Shown here: positions 41,735 through 52,529 of the stretch, piece by piece
Numbering within the stretch: the first letter of the stretch is position 1
Layout of the letters: every line of letters begins with the position of its first letter
NCBI RefSeq assembly: GCF_001426345.1
Contig: NZ_LMEM01000001.1
Span: 582,264-646,263 of the forward strand
Source of the DNA: Devosia sp. Root436
GTDB taxonomy: Bacteria > Pseudomonadota > Alphaproteobacteria > Rhizobiales > Devosiaceae
DNA length: 64,000 bases
Reading direction: 5' to 3'
Position numbers and translations under genes: made by a program
Notes under the pieces: model-generated
Database searches by the model: none
The model's input: only the letters and a program-made list of their open reading frames with translations
What the model was told of the DNA's origin: nothing

Positions 41735-43267
41735 TCAAGGCGCGTGGCACAGATCGGCTATGCCGACGATTCCGGCGTCGCCGCCCAATGCCGCCGGTCT
41801 GATCGCCGGACGGAGACGGTCGGGCTGCATTGACAGCCGGGTGATCAGGCGGTCACGAAATTGCGGCAGCATGCCGATACCGCCGCCCAGCACCACGACC
41901 TCCGGATCGATCAATCTTTGCAAGTCACCCAGGGCCACGGCGAGATCCTCGACCGCTTCATCGAGCAGCGCCTCGGCCCATGGCAGGCCGCTTTCGACCG
42001 CAGCAAAAACCTCATGCGTGGTTGAGGCATGCCCAAGAGCGGAGGCGGAAGCGGCGATGCCGAAACCGGAAGCGCGTGTCTCGAGACGCTCCGCGCCTCG
42101 TGCGCCCAAGGTCTGGCCAAGGCTGCCGGCGAGGCCATTGGCGCCCTGCAGCAGCCTGCCCTGCAGGACGATCCCGCCCCCTATCCCCGACGACACGGTG
42201 ATAAATACCATGTCCTGCGCGCGACCGGCCCCGTGGCGATATTCGCCCCAGGCCGCGGCCTGCGCGTCGTTCACGGCGATGGCCGGTACGCCGAACAAAG
42301 CCGTCAGCCGCTGGACCAGCGGCGTACGATCGGGAATGGCCAGCGTGCGCGGATTGAGCGCCGACCAATGACCGTCCTGTACCACACCTGTCACCGCGGC
42401 GCCGACGGCGGCGTAGCGCCCCTGCCAGCCGGTGGCGAGCGCGCCTATCGTGGCGAACCAGGCATCCGTGCCGACGCCCAGCGGCGTCGGTATCGTCTGC
42501 CGGTCGAGAATTTTCCCGTTGCGGACCAGCGCCGCCAGCGTCTTGGTGCCGCCGACATCGAGCGCCAGCACGGTGGCCTCGCTCCTGCTGACCGCATCGT
42601 CCACGGCGCCGCGGAACCATGCGGTTACATGCTCGGTGCGGGTGATGGCCGAGCCGACGCAGACGGCAGAGGCGCCGGCCGCGATGGCCGAGGCTGCCGC
42701 CGCAGGCGTGTTGTAGCGCCCTTCGGCCACAACCACGCCTCCAAGACGGCGACAGGCCGCCACGAAATCGAGGTCGGGCGCGTCGGGAACGGGGCCACCG
42801 GTATAGCCGGACATGGTGGTGCCCAGAATGTCGAAACCGAGCTGTTTGGCGAGCTTTGCTTCCGCTTCCGTTGCCAGGTCGGCCATGGCCAGGCACCCGG
42901 CGGCGTGAATGGCAGCCAGCAGTTCGGCCACCGGCACCGGGCGGGGCCGGTCGGTGCCGTCGATGGCGATGACGGTCGCTCCCGCTGCGGCCAACGCCTC
43001 GACGTCGCCGACGAACGGAGTGATGCGCACCGGGCTATCGGGAAGGTCGCGCTTGACGATGCCGATGATCGGCAGGTCGCAGGCCCCGGCTACCGCGGCC
43101 ACATTGTCCGCTCCTTCAATGCGCAGGGCGCGCGCGCCGCCATTGCGGGCGGCCTGGGCGAAGGCGACGATGGCGGAGATGGTGTCGAGCGGCCCGTCAT
43201 CGACCGGCTGACAGGAAACGATCAGGCCACCCTGGAGGTCGGTCAGGAATTGGGCATTGTGCGGCAC
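41735..43267 (-). CDS. fused N-acylmannosamine-6-phosphate 2-epimerase / ROK kinase (NanE-NanK)
   Basis: A 510-residue bifunctional protein. Residues 1-228 are NanE-like, with catalytic candidates Lys72 in GIVKRDLPDSPV and Glu182 in VVAEGRYNTP. Residues 232-510 are a ROK kinase: ATP loop DVGGTKT at 237-243 and catalytic Asp334 in AVNDAQAAA. The ROK zinc site is missing: NanK's GLAGHIGH is GLAGSLGQ (379-385) and the CGCGxxGC loop is deleted, although the Glu of LETRASG remains. It would phosphorylate and epimerise N-acylmannosamine to GlcNAc-6-P. GTG start with AAGGA nine bases upstream. Last gene of the operon. Confidence 0.9.
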   Translation of the reverse strand: MPHNAQFLTDLQGGLIVSCQPVDDGPLDTISAIVAFAQAARNGGARALRIEGADNVAAVAGACDLPIIGIVKRDLPDSPVRITPFVGDVEALAAAGATVIAIDGTDRPRPVPVAELLAAIHAAGCLAMADLATEAEAKLAKQLGFDILGTTMSGYTGGPVPDAPDLDFVAACRRLGGVVVAEGRYNTPAAAASAIAAGASAVCVGSAITRTEHVTAWFRGAVDDAVSRSEATVLALDVGGTKTLAALVRNGKILDRQTIPTPLGVGTDAWFATIGALATGWQGRYAAVGAAVTGVVQDGHWSALNPRTLAIPDRTPLVQRLTALFGVPAIAVNDAQAAAWGEYRHGAGRAQDMVFITVSSGIGGGIVLQGRLLQGANGLAGSLGQTLGARGAERLETRASGFGIAASASALGHASTTHEVFAAVESGLPWAEALLDEAVEDLAVALGDLQRLIDPEVVVLGGGIGMLPQFRDRLITRLSMQPDRLRPAIRPAALGGDAGIVGIADLCHAP

Positions 43268-43287
43268 GGATCGCTGTCCTTCAGGCG

Positions 43288-44255
<968 letters not shown>

Positions 44256-44256
<1 letters not shown>

Positions 44257-45263
44257 CAGAGTTCCTGCCAGCGGATGCAGCGGCTTTTCTGCACCGGCGT
44301 CGTCTCGACCAATGCCGGCATGGCGGCGCTGCAGGCCGCGATAGCGTAATCACAGCGATTGGCGAAGGCGCAGCCCTTGGGCAGGTTGCGTAGCGAGGGC
44401 ACATTGCCGCGAATGGTGGGCAGGGGCGTGCCGGCACGCTTGAGCTCGACTGCCTGGCCCAGCCTGGGGACCGATCGCAGCAGGCCCTTGGTATAGGGGT
44501 GCCGCGGATGGGCGAACACTTCCGCCACCGGACCCGACTCGACGATGCGGCCTGCATACATCACCACGACACGATCGGCGATTTCGGCCACGACACCCAG
44601 ATTATGGGTGACGAACAGGATGCCCATGCCGCGCTCGCGCTGCAGCTTCTGCAACAGGTCCAGAATCTGCGCCTGGATGGTGACGTCGAGCGCCGTGGTC
44701 GGCTCGTCGGCAATCAGCATGCGCGGATCGCAGGCCAGCGCCATGGCGATGGTAACGCGCTGGCGCATGCCGCCCGAAAGCTCGTGCGGATATTGCTGGG
44801 CCCGGCGGGCGGGGTCAGGAATGCCGACATCGGCTAAAAGGCGCACGGCATCGGCAGCGGCCTCACGATGCGACTTGCCCAGATGTATACGGATCGGTTC
44901 GGCGATCTGCTCACCCACCGTATATACGGGGTTGAGGCTGGTCATGGGTTCCTGGAAAACCATGCCGATGTCATTGCCCCGGATCTGGCGCAGGGTTTCG
45001 TCGGACACGGCGGCAAGGTCGACGACCTCGCCGCTCTTGCGCGACAGCATGACCCTGCCCGCAGCAATACGACCCACGCGCTTTGGCAGCAGGCCCATCA
45101 CCGAGAGGCTCGTTACCGATTTCCCCGACCCGGACTCGCCGACCAGCGCCACGGTCTCACCCGCGGCGATGGTCAGTTCCATGTCCTCGACGGCGGCAAT
45201 GTCGGCGCCGCCGATCCGGAACACGGTGCGTAGGCCAGCAATGTCGAGGATCGGGACACCCAT
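44256..45263 (-). CDS. Dpp/Opp-type ABC transporter ATPase (DppD-like)
   Basis: A 335-residue ATPase with Walker [10 protein letters not shown] (note Val in place of the usual Thr/Ser second residue), Q-loop [13 protein letters not shown], signature [15 protein letters not shown], Walker B LIADEP and the C-terminal block [12 protein letters not shown] with [15 protein letters not shown]. It forms a heterodimer with the DppF-like subunit. It starts two bases after the lyase gene stop. Confidence 0.95.
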
Positions 45264-45265
45264 GG

Positions 45266-46183
45266 TCAGCCGAGCAGTCCGACGGCCTTGAGCACGGCGT
45301 CGACCTTGACCGTTTCCTCGTCATTGAGGTGGCGCTGCGGGCGCGCCATGGTGTTGGTGGCAATGATGCCAAGCTGACGCATCGCGGTCTTGAAGGCGCC
45401 GACACCGGCCGAACCGGCACTGGTGCGGGCCGTGGAAATCCAGACGATCTCGAACAGCTTGCACAGCCGTTCCTGCTCGGCCCGCGCACCGACGAAATCG
45501 CCTGCCTGCACCAGGTTCCACAATTTGACATAGCCATGCGGATCGACATTGGCTAGGCCGGGCACGACGCCATGGGCGCCCATGGCCAGCACGCTGTCGA
45601 CGACGATTTCCGAGCCGGTCATGCCGAAGAAATTGGTATCGTCCTGCATGTCGGCCAGCACGTAGCGCAGGTTGCCGTCGTCGCCGCTGGAATCCTTGAG
45701 GCCCGCGATGGCCCCTTCCCTGGCCAGCGTCACGGTCGTCTTGCGCTCGAGCTTCAGCCCGACGCAGACGGGAATGTCATAGGCGATGACCGGCAGGTCC
45801 ACCGCATCCTTGATGTAGCGGAAGTGGTCGACGGTCTCGGCCTGGTTGGTCCGCGTATAGAAGGGCGCGGTAACCACCACGGCGTCGGCGCCGGCGGCCT
45901 TGGCGATGCGGGAATGCTGGATGACCCGGTCCGTGGTGGGGTCGATCGTGCCGACCAGTACCGGGACGCGGCCATTGGTGACCTTGATGGCGTGTTCGAC
46001 GATGGCCTGGCGGGTCTGCGAGTCGTGGAACACCACTTCGCTGGTCGAGCCGAGCACGAAGAGGCCGTGGACGCCGGCATCGATCAGATTTTCGAGAACG
46101 CGGGTGAAGGACGCATAGTCCACGGTGAAATCGGCGTTGAGTGGCGTTACGACGGGAGGGACGACGCCGGTAAACAGGGGCAT
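45266..46183 (-). CDS. DapA/NanA-family aldolase (N-acetylneuraminate lyase or related)
   Basis: A 305-residue class I aldolase of the dihydrodipicolinate synthase/N-acetylneuraminate lyase family. The Schiff-base lysine is Lys163 (AGLKDSSGD), the catalytic Tyr is Tyr135 (IAYDIP), and the substrate-carboxylate loop is GSTSEVVF at 45-52. Encoded between transporter permease and ATPase genes and in one operon with a NanE-NanK fusion, it is much more likely to split a 2-keto sugar acid into pyruvate and an N-acylated hexosamine than to make lysine. Whether the substrate is Neu5Ac itself is undecided. Confidence 0.88.
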   Translation of the reverse strand: MPLFTGVVPPVVTPLNADFTVDYASFTRVLENLIDAGVHGLFVLGSTSEVVFHDSQTRQAIVEHAIKVTNGRVPVLVGTIDPTTDRVIQHSRIAKAAGADAVVVTAPFYTRTNQAETVDHFRYIKDAVDLPVIAYDIPVCVGLKLERKTTVTLAREGAIAGLKDSSGDDGNLRYVLADMQDDTNFFGMTGSEIVVDSVLAMGAHGVVPGLANVDPHGYVKLWNLVQAGDFVGARAEQERLCKLFEIVWISTARTSAGSAGVGAFKTAMRQLGIIATNTMARPQRHLNDEETVKVDAVLKAVGLLG

Positions 46184-46201
46184 TTTCAGAAAACCTTCAG
46201 G

Positions 46202-47086
46202 TCAGTTGAGAGCGGAGCGAGGGTCGAACGCATCGCGCAGGCCGTCGCCGATGAAGTTGATGGCAAGCACGGTCAGCACCAGGGCCGCGCCGGGGAACAT
46301 CCATTGCCAGGGATATTGCTCGAGAACGACGGTGGAGCGCGCCAGGTTGAGCATGTTGCCCCAACTGGCCTCGGGCGGCGCGATGCCCAGCCCGAGGAAG
46401 GACAGGCCCGCCTCGAGCAGGATGGCATTGGCAACCTGCAAAGTGGCGTAGACCACCAGGATGTCGATGCAATTGGGCAGGCCATGCTTGAACAGCAGAT
46501 GGGGTACGCTGGCGCCCATGCCGCGTGCGGCCACGACGAAATCGCGCTCGCGCAGTTCGAGCAGGCGGGCACGGACCATGCGCGACAGGGTCGGCCAGGA
46601 CAGCAACGAGATCACCAGGATCGTCGGCATGATGCCGGTACCGGCAATGGAGGCCAGCACCAGCAGGAAGATTACCGGCGGCAGGGTCATGGCGAGGTCG
46701 ACGAGCCGCATGAGCGAGGCATCGACCACACGCCCGCCAAAGCTGGCAAAGGCGCCGACGAGGAAGCCGATGACGATGGAAATTGCCACCGAGACCACGG
46801 CCACGATCAGCGAAACCCGGCCGCCTTGCAGCAGCCGCGCCATCACGTCACGGCCGACGCCATCGCTGCCCATCCAGTGTTCGGGCGACGGCCCCTTGTT
46901 GAGGGCGCGCAGGTCGATGGCATTGGGCCCCAGCCCCCACCACCAGTCATAGGTGACGATGGCGACAAGAATGGGCACGAAGATCGCCAGCCCGACCAGG
47001 GCCGCGCGGTTGCCGAAGAAGCGCTCGATGGAACGGCGGGTCGGACCCTTGGTTCGCTCGATGGTGGCGGTCGCTGCATCACTCAT
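46202..47086 (-). CDS. Dpp-type ABC transporter permease (DppC/SatC-like)
   Basis: A 294-residue permease. A cytoplasmic N-terminus leads to a first membrane span ([18 protein letters not shown]). The OppC start [28 protein letters not shown] is clear, and the EAA loop is [22 protein letters not shown]. It starts one base after the partner permease gene. Together with that permease it forms the channel of an importer of the SatABCD/Dpp class. Confidence 0.94.
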   Translation of the reverse strand: MSDAATATIERTKGPTRRSIERFFGNRAALVGLAIFVPILVAIVTYDWWWGLGPNAIDLRALNKGPSPEHWMGSDGVGRDVMARLLQGGRVSLIVAVVSVAISIVIGFLVGAFASFGGRVVDASLMRLVDLAMTLPPVIFLLVLASIAGTGIMPTILVISLLSWPTLSRMVRARLLELRERDFVVAARGMGASVPHLLFKHGLPNCIDILVVYATLQVANAILLEAGLSFLGLGIAPPEASWGNMLNLARSTVVLEQYPWQWMFPGAALVLTVLAINFIGDGLRDAFDPRSALN

Positions 47087-47087
47087 G

Positions 47088-48047
47088 TCAGGCCACCTGG
47101 ATGCGCGGGTCGACCGCGGCGTAAGTGATGTCGGTCAGCAGGTTCACCGCGATCACGCAGGCGCCGACGATCAGCGTGGCGCACATGATGACGGGGTAGT
47201 CGCGCGTGTTGACTGCATTGACCAGCAGCAGACCCATGCCCGGCCAGTTGAAGACGCTTTCAAGGAAGATGGCGCCGCCAACGGCGATGCCGATGGTCGA
47301 ACCGATCAGGGTGACCACGGGCAGCAGGGCATTGCGCGTGGCGTGCTTGATGATGACCCAGAATTCGCGGACGCCCTTGGCGCGGGCCGTGCGGACATAG
47401 TCCTGGTTCAGCACTTCGAGCAGCGAGGAGCGCATGTAGCGCATGATGAGCGCAGCGTGGCCGATGGACAGCAGGAAGGCCGGCAGGATGAGGTGGGACA
47501 ACAGGTCGGCCACGGAAAATGGCGCGCCCGGCGTCAGCATGCCGCCCGATGGGGCCCAGCGCAGTTGCACCGAGAAGAAGTAGAGGCCGAGCAGCGCCGT
47601 CAGGAAGGCGGGGCTCGATATGCCGATGGACGAGGTGACCGAAAGGGCGACGTCGGTCACCGAATTGCGGCGCACGGCGCTGATGATGCCGGCGGCGATG
47701 CCCAGCACGATGGCGAGCAGCATGCCCGTGCCCATCAGCAGGACCGTCGGCCCGATGCGTTCGAGCACCAGCGGCAGCACGGATACCCCGGCGCGCTGGG
47801 TGGAGAAGCCGAAATCGCCAGATATGGCGGCCCGCAGCCAGCCGAAATATTGCACCGGCAGCGGCTGGTCCAGGCCGAGCCGGGCGCGGAGCGCGGCAAG
47901 CTCATCCATCGAGAGCGGCGCGGCGGGATTGATATAGGCGTCGATCGCATCACCCGGCGCCAGGCGCAGCAGCACGAAGACAAGGACGCTGAGGGCAATC
48001 AGCATCAACAGTCCAATGCCGATACGGCGTGCGATGTAGGTCAACAT
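47088..48047 (-). CDS. Dpp-type ABC transporter permease (DppB/SatB-like)
   Basis: A 319-residue permease with the OppB-type start [44 protein letters not shown] and the EAA loop [23 protein letters not shown] 56-codon upstream extension translates the intercistronic hairpin region and is rejected. Six membrane segments are expected. It is separated from the binding-protein gene by 70 bp that hold a strong hairpin. Confidence 0.94.
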   Translation of the reverse strand: MLTYIARRIGIGLLMLIALSVLVFVLLRLAPGDAIDAYINPAAPLSMDELAALRARLGLDQPLPVQYFGWLRAAISGDFGFSTQRAGVSVLPLVLERIGPTVLLMGTGMLLAIVLGIAAGIISAVRRNSVTDVALSVTSSIGISSPAFLTALLGLYFFSVQLRWAPSGGMLTPGAPFSVADLLSHLILPAFLLSIGHAALIMRYMRSSLLEVLNQDYVRTARAKGVREFWVIIKHATRNALLPVVTLIGSTIGIAVGGAIFLESVFNWPGMGLLLVNAVNTRDYPVIMCATLIVGACVIAVNLLTDITYAAVDPRIQVA

Positions 48048-48071
48048 GGCCAGGTCCGGTGTGAATGGGTA

Positions 48072-48096
48072 GGCGGCGCGGATCGACCGCGCCGCC
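48072..48096 (-). other. intercistronic hairpin after the binding-protein gene
   Basis: A 10-bp perfect GC stem (GGCGGCGCGG with CCGCGCCGCC), loop ATCGA, midway between the binding-protein stop and the permease start. Expected to stabilise the upstream mRNA part. Confidence 0.65.
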
Positions 48097-48117
48097 GAGC
48101 GCAGGGGAGAACCGCGC

Positions 48118-49704
48118 TTACTTGATGTCCCAGAGTTCGGGATGGGCGGCGAAGGGGCCACCGGCCGGCGCCGGCGTCCAGACGAAGTCGACCAGGTTGG
48201 CGGATGCCACGCCATAGCGGTTAGCGACCCACATCGTGGCCCAGGGCAGATCCTCGTTCATCACCTTGCAGACGTCCTGCCAGCGGGCGTCGACCTGGCT
48301 GGCATCGGTCTCGCCGATGGCGGCGTCGAACGCGGCACTGAGATCGTCGAACTCGATGCGCATGATGTTGGCACCGGCCGGCGGCAGCTGCGACTTGTTG
48401 AGGCCGACATTGATACCCGCCGGATTGGGCCCGTTCTGCAGGCCCGCGTAGATCAGCGGGAATTCGTTCCAGTCCGGATTGTTCTCCTGGTAGACGGTGC
48501 CGTTATAGGTCGGCACGTCGACGACGCGCGGCACGACATTGACGCCAACCTGGGCCAGCATGGCCTGTACCGCAGCCATGACATTGGCGGCCTGGGGCGA
48601 GCCATAATAGGTCAGCCAGGTGATCGGCTTGTCGCCGTTGATGTCGGCCCAGCCGGCTTCGTCGAGCAGCGCCTTGGCCTTTTCCGGATCATAGGCGTAG
48701 TCGTTGAGGCCCTCGGGCACCAGATGCGGCGCGACATAGCCGCAATTGGCGAGCTTGGCAGCGCCGCCATAAAGGCTCTCGACGATCGCGGCGCGGTCGA
48801 TGGCATACATGAAGGCCTGGCGGACGCGAACGTCCTTCCACAAATCGACCTTCTGGTTGAAGCCGATATAGTTGACCACATAGGAGTCGCCTTCGATGAC
48901 CGTGAAGGCCTCGTTGCCGGCAAAGGTCGCTGCATCTTCCGGCTCGACATAGGTGAACTGGATTTCACCGGCGCGAAGCGCGGCCACGGCGGCAGCCGGG
49001 TTCTCGAAATAGCGGTTGATCAGCCGGTCAACCTTGGGCGCACCGCGACGGTAGTCCTCGTCGGCGGCCAGTTCGACATACTGGTCGGTGACATATTTGG
49101 TGAACTTGAACGGGCCGGTGCCGATGGGGGTGGTCGACCACCAGGTGCTGGTGGCGATGCTCTCGGGCGCGATCGAAGCCAGCGCATGCTCGGGCAGGAT
49201 CATGACCTGCGCCAGCACCGACAACAGGCCGCCATCGGCCTCCGAAAGCGTTACGACGACCGTGCGGTCATCGGGCGCCTCGACATTGGCTATCTTGCCC
49301 AGGCGGCCCGTAAAGACACTGCCCGAAGCTGCATTGCGGATAAGATCGAGGGTGAACTTGACGTCGGCGGAGGTGAAGGCCTCGCCGTCATGCCAGGTCT
49401 CTTCCGCCAGGTTGAACGTATAGGTCAACATGTCGTCGCTGACGGTATAATCGGTGGCGAGATCGCCCTCGATGGCACTCAGCTCGGCATTGTAGATCAC
49501 CAGCGGCTCGAAATAGGTGTTGAGCCAGGTAAAGCCACCAGTCGCGGCGAGCGGGTTGAAGTTCTTGGGGAACCCGCCCGGGCCGACGTCGAAGCCGCCG
49601 GTAATGGTCTTTACGTCCTGCGCGAAGGCGGGCGTGGTGAGCGCGGTTGCACCAAGCAGCAGGCCACCGATGGCCAGAGCTTGTGTGATAGTCCTGATAT
49701 GCAT
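48118..49704 (-). CDS. ABC transporter substrate-binding protein, family 5 (Dpp/SatA-like)
   Basis: A 528-residue periplasmic protein. The signal peptide ends in TPAFAQD near residue 30. SBP family 5 marks are [55 protein letters not shown] and [19 protein letters not shown] six bases before the ATG at 49704 selects this start over a 52-codon longer frame. Family 5 proteins usually bind peptides, but SatA of the Haemophilus ducreyi sialic acid transporter belongs here too, which fits the neighbouring lyase and NanE-NanK. Confidence 0.93.
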   Translation of the reverse strand: MHIRTITQALAIGGLLLGATALTTPAFAQDVKTITGGFDVGPGGFPKNFNPLAATGGFTWLNTYFEPLVIYNAELSAIEGDLATDYTVSDDMLTYTFNLAEETWHDGEAFTSADVKFTLDLIRNAASGSVFTGRLGKIANVEAPDDRTVVVTLSEADGGLLSVLAQVMILPEHALASIAPESIATSTWWSTTPIGTGPFKFTKYVTDQYVELAADEDYRRGAPKVDRLINRYFENPAAAVAALRAGEIQFTYVEPEDAATFAGNEAFTVIEGDSYVVNYIGFNQKVDLWKDVRVRQAFMYAIDRAAIVESLYGGAAKLANCGYVAPHLVPEGLNDYAYDPEKAKALLDEAGWADINGDKPITWLTYYGSPQAANVMAAVQAMLAQVGVNVVPRVVDVPTYNGTVYQENNPDWNEFPLIYAGLQNGPNPAGINVGLNKSQLPPAGANIMRIEFDDLSAAFDAAIGETDASQVDARWQDVCKVMNEDLPWATMWVANRYGVASANLVDFVWTPAPAGGPFAAHPELWDIK

Positions 49705-49724
49705 GGTTTTCCTCCCCGGAAAGA

Positions 49725-50450
49725 TCAGGCTTTGGATGGTTCGGTGCGGTTCCTGGCAATAACCTGCTGGATTCCGCGGTAGTGATCGTCCAGGCGCTTG
49801 CGCGCCTGCTCTACGTCCTTGCGGGCAACCGCTTCGACGATTTCGTGATGGTCCCGCCACGTATCGAGCGGTTCGGGATTATCGAGATTGTTGAAATTGG
49901 AAGCCTTGTTGAAGGCCGTCCAAAAGATGTCGATCAACGCGCTCAACATGTGATTGTTCTGGCAGCGGAACAGGAGCTGGTGGAAGCGCTGGTCTTCCTC
50001 GGCGAAGCTCTCCTGCCGTTCCGCCCGCACCTTCATGCGCGCCGTGACATCGCGCAAAGCGGCCAGGTCCGCCTCGCTGATCATGGCGATGGTCTTGCCG
50101 ATCAGCCCGGTTTCAAGGACGCGGCGGATTTCGCGCAATTCCTCGACGTCGCGCAGCGAGTCCTGCAGGCCATAGGCCAGGTTGTCGAGCAGCGGCTTGA
50201 ACGAGAATTCCTTGACGAAGACGCCGATGCCGCGCCGCGTCTCGAGGATACCCAGGGATTCCAGCGCCTTGATTGCCTCGCGCATGGAATTGCGCCCGAC
50301 GCCCAGCTGCTGGGCCAGGAAAGTCTCGGGCGGCAGCGGGTCGCCGGCCTTGAGCTGGTTGGCCTCGATATAATCTTTGAGGCTCTCCTGCACGGTGACG
50401 TGGAGGAGAGGGGCCCGGCTCAACGGCGTCATCGATTTCAAATTCGACAT
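49725..50450 (-). CDS. GntR-family (FadR subfamily) regulator
   Basis: A 241-residue regulator. The winged helix covers about residues 14-82 (LPPETFLAQQLGVGRNSMREAIKALESLGILETRRGIGVFV). The rest is an all-helical FCD domain with its metal/effector residues in RFHQLLF and DHHEIVEAVARKD. AGGA five bases before the ATG supports the start. It is the first gene of the sialic-acid-like operon, 20 bp before the binding-protein gene, and faces the divergent oxidoreductases, so it probably represses both. NanR regulators belong to the same family. Confidence 0.93.
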   Translation of the reverse strand: MSNLKSMTPLSRAPLLHVTVQESLKDYIEANQLKAGDPLPPETFLAQQLGVGRNSMREAIKALESLGILETRRGIGVFVKEFSFKPLLDNLAYGLQDSLRDVEELREIRRVLETGLIGKTIAMISEADLAALRDVTARMKVRAERQESFAEEDQRFHQLLFRCQNNHMLSALIDIFWTAFNKASNFNNLDNPEPLDTWRDHHEIVEAVARKDVEQARKRLDDHYRGIQQVIARNRTEPSKA

Positions 50451-50510
50451 CGTGGTCCTCGTTTATCTGTTCCAGCTTTTTGGGCGGCACAGATCGACAC
50501 CGTCAACGCT

Positions 50511-50525
50511 TGTTGTATAGCAACA
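50511..50525. promoter_or_regulatory. candidate GntR operator
   Basis: TGTTG-TATAG-CAACA, a 15-bp inverted repeat centred in the 118-bp divergent region; the inner TTGTATA resembles half-sites of FadR-type regulators. It would overlap any promoter for either direction. Confidence 0.5.
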
Positions 50526-50568
50526 TATGGGATATCCTGCAAGTCGATATTGGATAGGTAACCAAAAC

Positions 50569-51540
50569 ATGAAGATCGCGTTGTTCGGAACCAGCCATTG
50601 GCACGCGGAAATGCACCTGGATGCGGTGCGCGCGGCCGGGGCGACAGTGGTTGGCGTGTGGGACGAAGACCCGGCCCACGCGGCCGGATTTGCAGACAAG
50701 CATGGGTTGCCGTTCGTAGTGAGCATCACCGACGGACTGGCGCTGTCACCCGACCTCATCGTGCTGATGGGGCACCCATCCACCCTGCCCGGCCGCGCGC
50801 GGTCGCTGATCGAGACCGGTATTCCCCTGATTCTGGAAAAGCCCGCCGCCAGCAACACAGCCGCTATCGCGGAACTGACAAAACTTGCGAGGGAACGCGG
50901 CACTTTTGTCGGCGTGCCGCTGCCCAACCGCTTCGGGCCGATTTTCGGCGCTTACAGTAAGTTGCAGGAAACCGGCCGCGCCGGCCGGCTGGCCCATGCC
51001 AGCTTCCGGCTGGTGAATGGCCCGCCGGAACGCTATCGCCAGGACGCCGTCGGCTGGCTGCTCGACCCCGCCATTGGCGGCGGCGGCGCGCTGCGCAATC
51101 TGGGCATTCACGGCGTCGATGCCGTGCTGAGCCTGGCGCAGGGACCGGTCACCCTGGTCTCGGCCAATATCGCCAACCGCATCCATAGCGAGGCGGTGGA
51201 CGACCACGCCCTGCTGGTGCTGAGTGACGCAGTTGGCACGCTGTTCACGGTCGAGGCCGGCTACACCTATGCCTCGATGGCGCCGGGCGGCGAATTCGAA
51301 TGGCGCATGGTGACGGCAAACGCCACGCTGCTGGATCGCGGCGACAGCGCCAGTTGCGTCACGCTCGATGATGCACGCACACAAACACTGCCGCCCGAGC
51401 CGACAGCCACGCGCTATCGCCTGTTCATGGCCGACACGCTTCAGCGCCTGCGCGACGGCCGTGCGCCGGCAATCACCCTGGATGACTATCTCGCGGCGAT
51501 GACCCTCATCGATGCCGCATATGCAAAGGCAAGATCATGA
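50569..51540 (+). CDS. Gfo/Idh/MocA family oxidoreductase
   Basis: A 323-residue dehydrogenase-like protein. The N-terminal fold starts IALFGTSHWHAEMHL; here the Rossmann glycine cluster GxGxxG is degraded to GTSHWH, so cofactor binding may be weak or altered. LEKPAAS at about 95-101 keeps the EKP motif. The start at 50569 fits the family; the longer frame has no support. Its last four bases overlap the next oxidoreductase gene (ATGA), so the two are translated together. Confidence 0.85.
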   Translation: MKIALFGTSHWHAEMHLDAVRAAGATVVGVWDEDPAHAAGFADKHGLPFVVSITDGLALSPDLIVLMGHPSTLPGRARSLIETGIPLILEKPAASNTAAIAELTKLARERGTFVGVPLPNRFGPIFGAYSKLQETGRAGRLAHASFRLVNGPPERYRQDAVGWLLDPAIGGGGALRNLGIHGVDAVLSLAQGPVTLVSANIANRIHSEAVDDHALLVLSDAVGTLFTVEAGYTYASMAPGGEFEWRMVTANATLLDRGDSASCVTLDDARTQTLPPEPTATRYRLFMADTLQRLRDGRAPAITLDDYLAAMTLIDAAYAKARS

Positions 51541-52529
51541 TTGGAATTGGTATCATCGGGGCCGGACATTTCGGCGCGGTACATGCGAAGGCGATGGCGG
51601 AAGTCGACGGCGTGCAGCTCGTCGCCAGTTGCCGGGAAGACCGGGCGGCCGCCGAGCAGTTCGCGCAAGAGCATGGCGGCAGCGCCTATTCCGACTGGCG
51701 TGCGCTCCTCGCCGACCCAAAAGTCGATGCCGTCGTCATCGCCACGCCGCATCACCTGCATGAGGAAATCGCCATCGGCGCGGCCGAGGCCGGCAAGCAT
51801 ATCCTCCTGGAAAAGCCGATGGCACCGACCACGCGAGCCTGCGACGCCATCAATGCTGCCGTCGCCAGGGCGGGTGTCCACCTGATGGTCGGTCATGTGA
51901 TGCATTTCGCCCTGCCCTGCCTCAAGGCCAAGGCCATTCTCGACTCCGGCGTGATCGGCAGGCCGGTGCTGGGGTCGAGCTGGATGATCAAGCTGTGGAT
52001 GGAGAGCAATCGCCGCGACTGGCACAAGAATACCGCCTCGGGCGGCGGCATGCTGATGACGGCCGGCATCCATGCGCTGGACCGGCTGGTCTGGCTGATG
52101 GGGCAGGATGTGGTGGGCGTCAATGCCCTGGCCGGCACCTTCTTTCATGAGCAGCAGGCCGATGACAGCGCGCTGATCGGCCTGCGCTTCGCCAATGGCG
52201 GCATCGGCCAGGTGCAAAGCGTCGGCTATCGCAATGGCGCGGTCGGCTTTGCCATGGACCTGGTCTGCGAAAGCGGCACTTTGCGTATCGACTTCGACCA
52301 TGGTGTTTCGATCGGTCGCGATGCCGTCTGGACGCCGGTGCCGGATTCGATCGAGCCCGACTGGATGCACCACGCCGTGGCGCGCGAATGGCGCGCGATG
52401 CGCGATGCCATAGCCGGGACTGCGCCGGTGGCGGTCAGCGGCGCCTATGCCCGCCAGATTGTCGGAATCATCGAAGCGGTGCATCAGGCCAATAGCGAAA
52501 AAAGGGAAATCGCGGTCCGCCATGTCTAG
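51537..52529 (+). CDS. Gfo/Idh/MocA family oxidoreductase
   Basis: A 330-residue enzyme with a good Rossmann motif GIIGAGHFGAVHA (residues 5-17) and LLEKPMAP near 95-102. The HH in TPHHLHEE and GIHALDRLVWLMG (His/Asp) match active-site positions of the family. Known Gfo/Idh/MocA members in sialic acid loci (YjhC and NanOx) act through transient NAD-dependent oxidation on dehydrated or anhydro-sialic acids, so a similar role is plausible. That is inference from context. Confidence 0.87.
   Translation: MIGIGIIGAGHFGAVHAKAMAEVDGVQLVASCREDRAAAEQFAQEHGGSAYSDWRALLADPKVDAVVIATPHHLHEEIAIGAAEAGKHILLEKPMAPTTRACDAINAAVARAGVHLMVGHVMHFALPCLKAKAILDSGVIGRPVLGSSWMIKLWMESNRRDWHKNTASGGGMLMTAGIHALDRLVWLMGQDVVGVNALAGTFFHEQQADDSALIGLRFANGGIGQVQSVGYRNGAVGFAMDLVCESGTLRIDFDHGVSIGRDAVWTPVPDSIEPDWMHHAVAREWRAMRDAIAGTAPVAVSGAYARQIVGIIEAVHQANSEKREIAVRHV

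Noticed and set aside
45266-46183. Lysine-biosynthetic dapA
   Set aside because: Family signatures are shared, but its place between transporter genes and next to NanE-NanK argues for a catabolic lyase.
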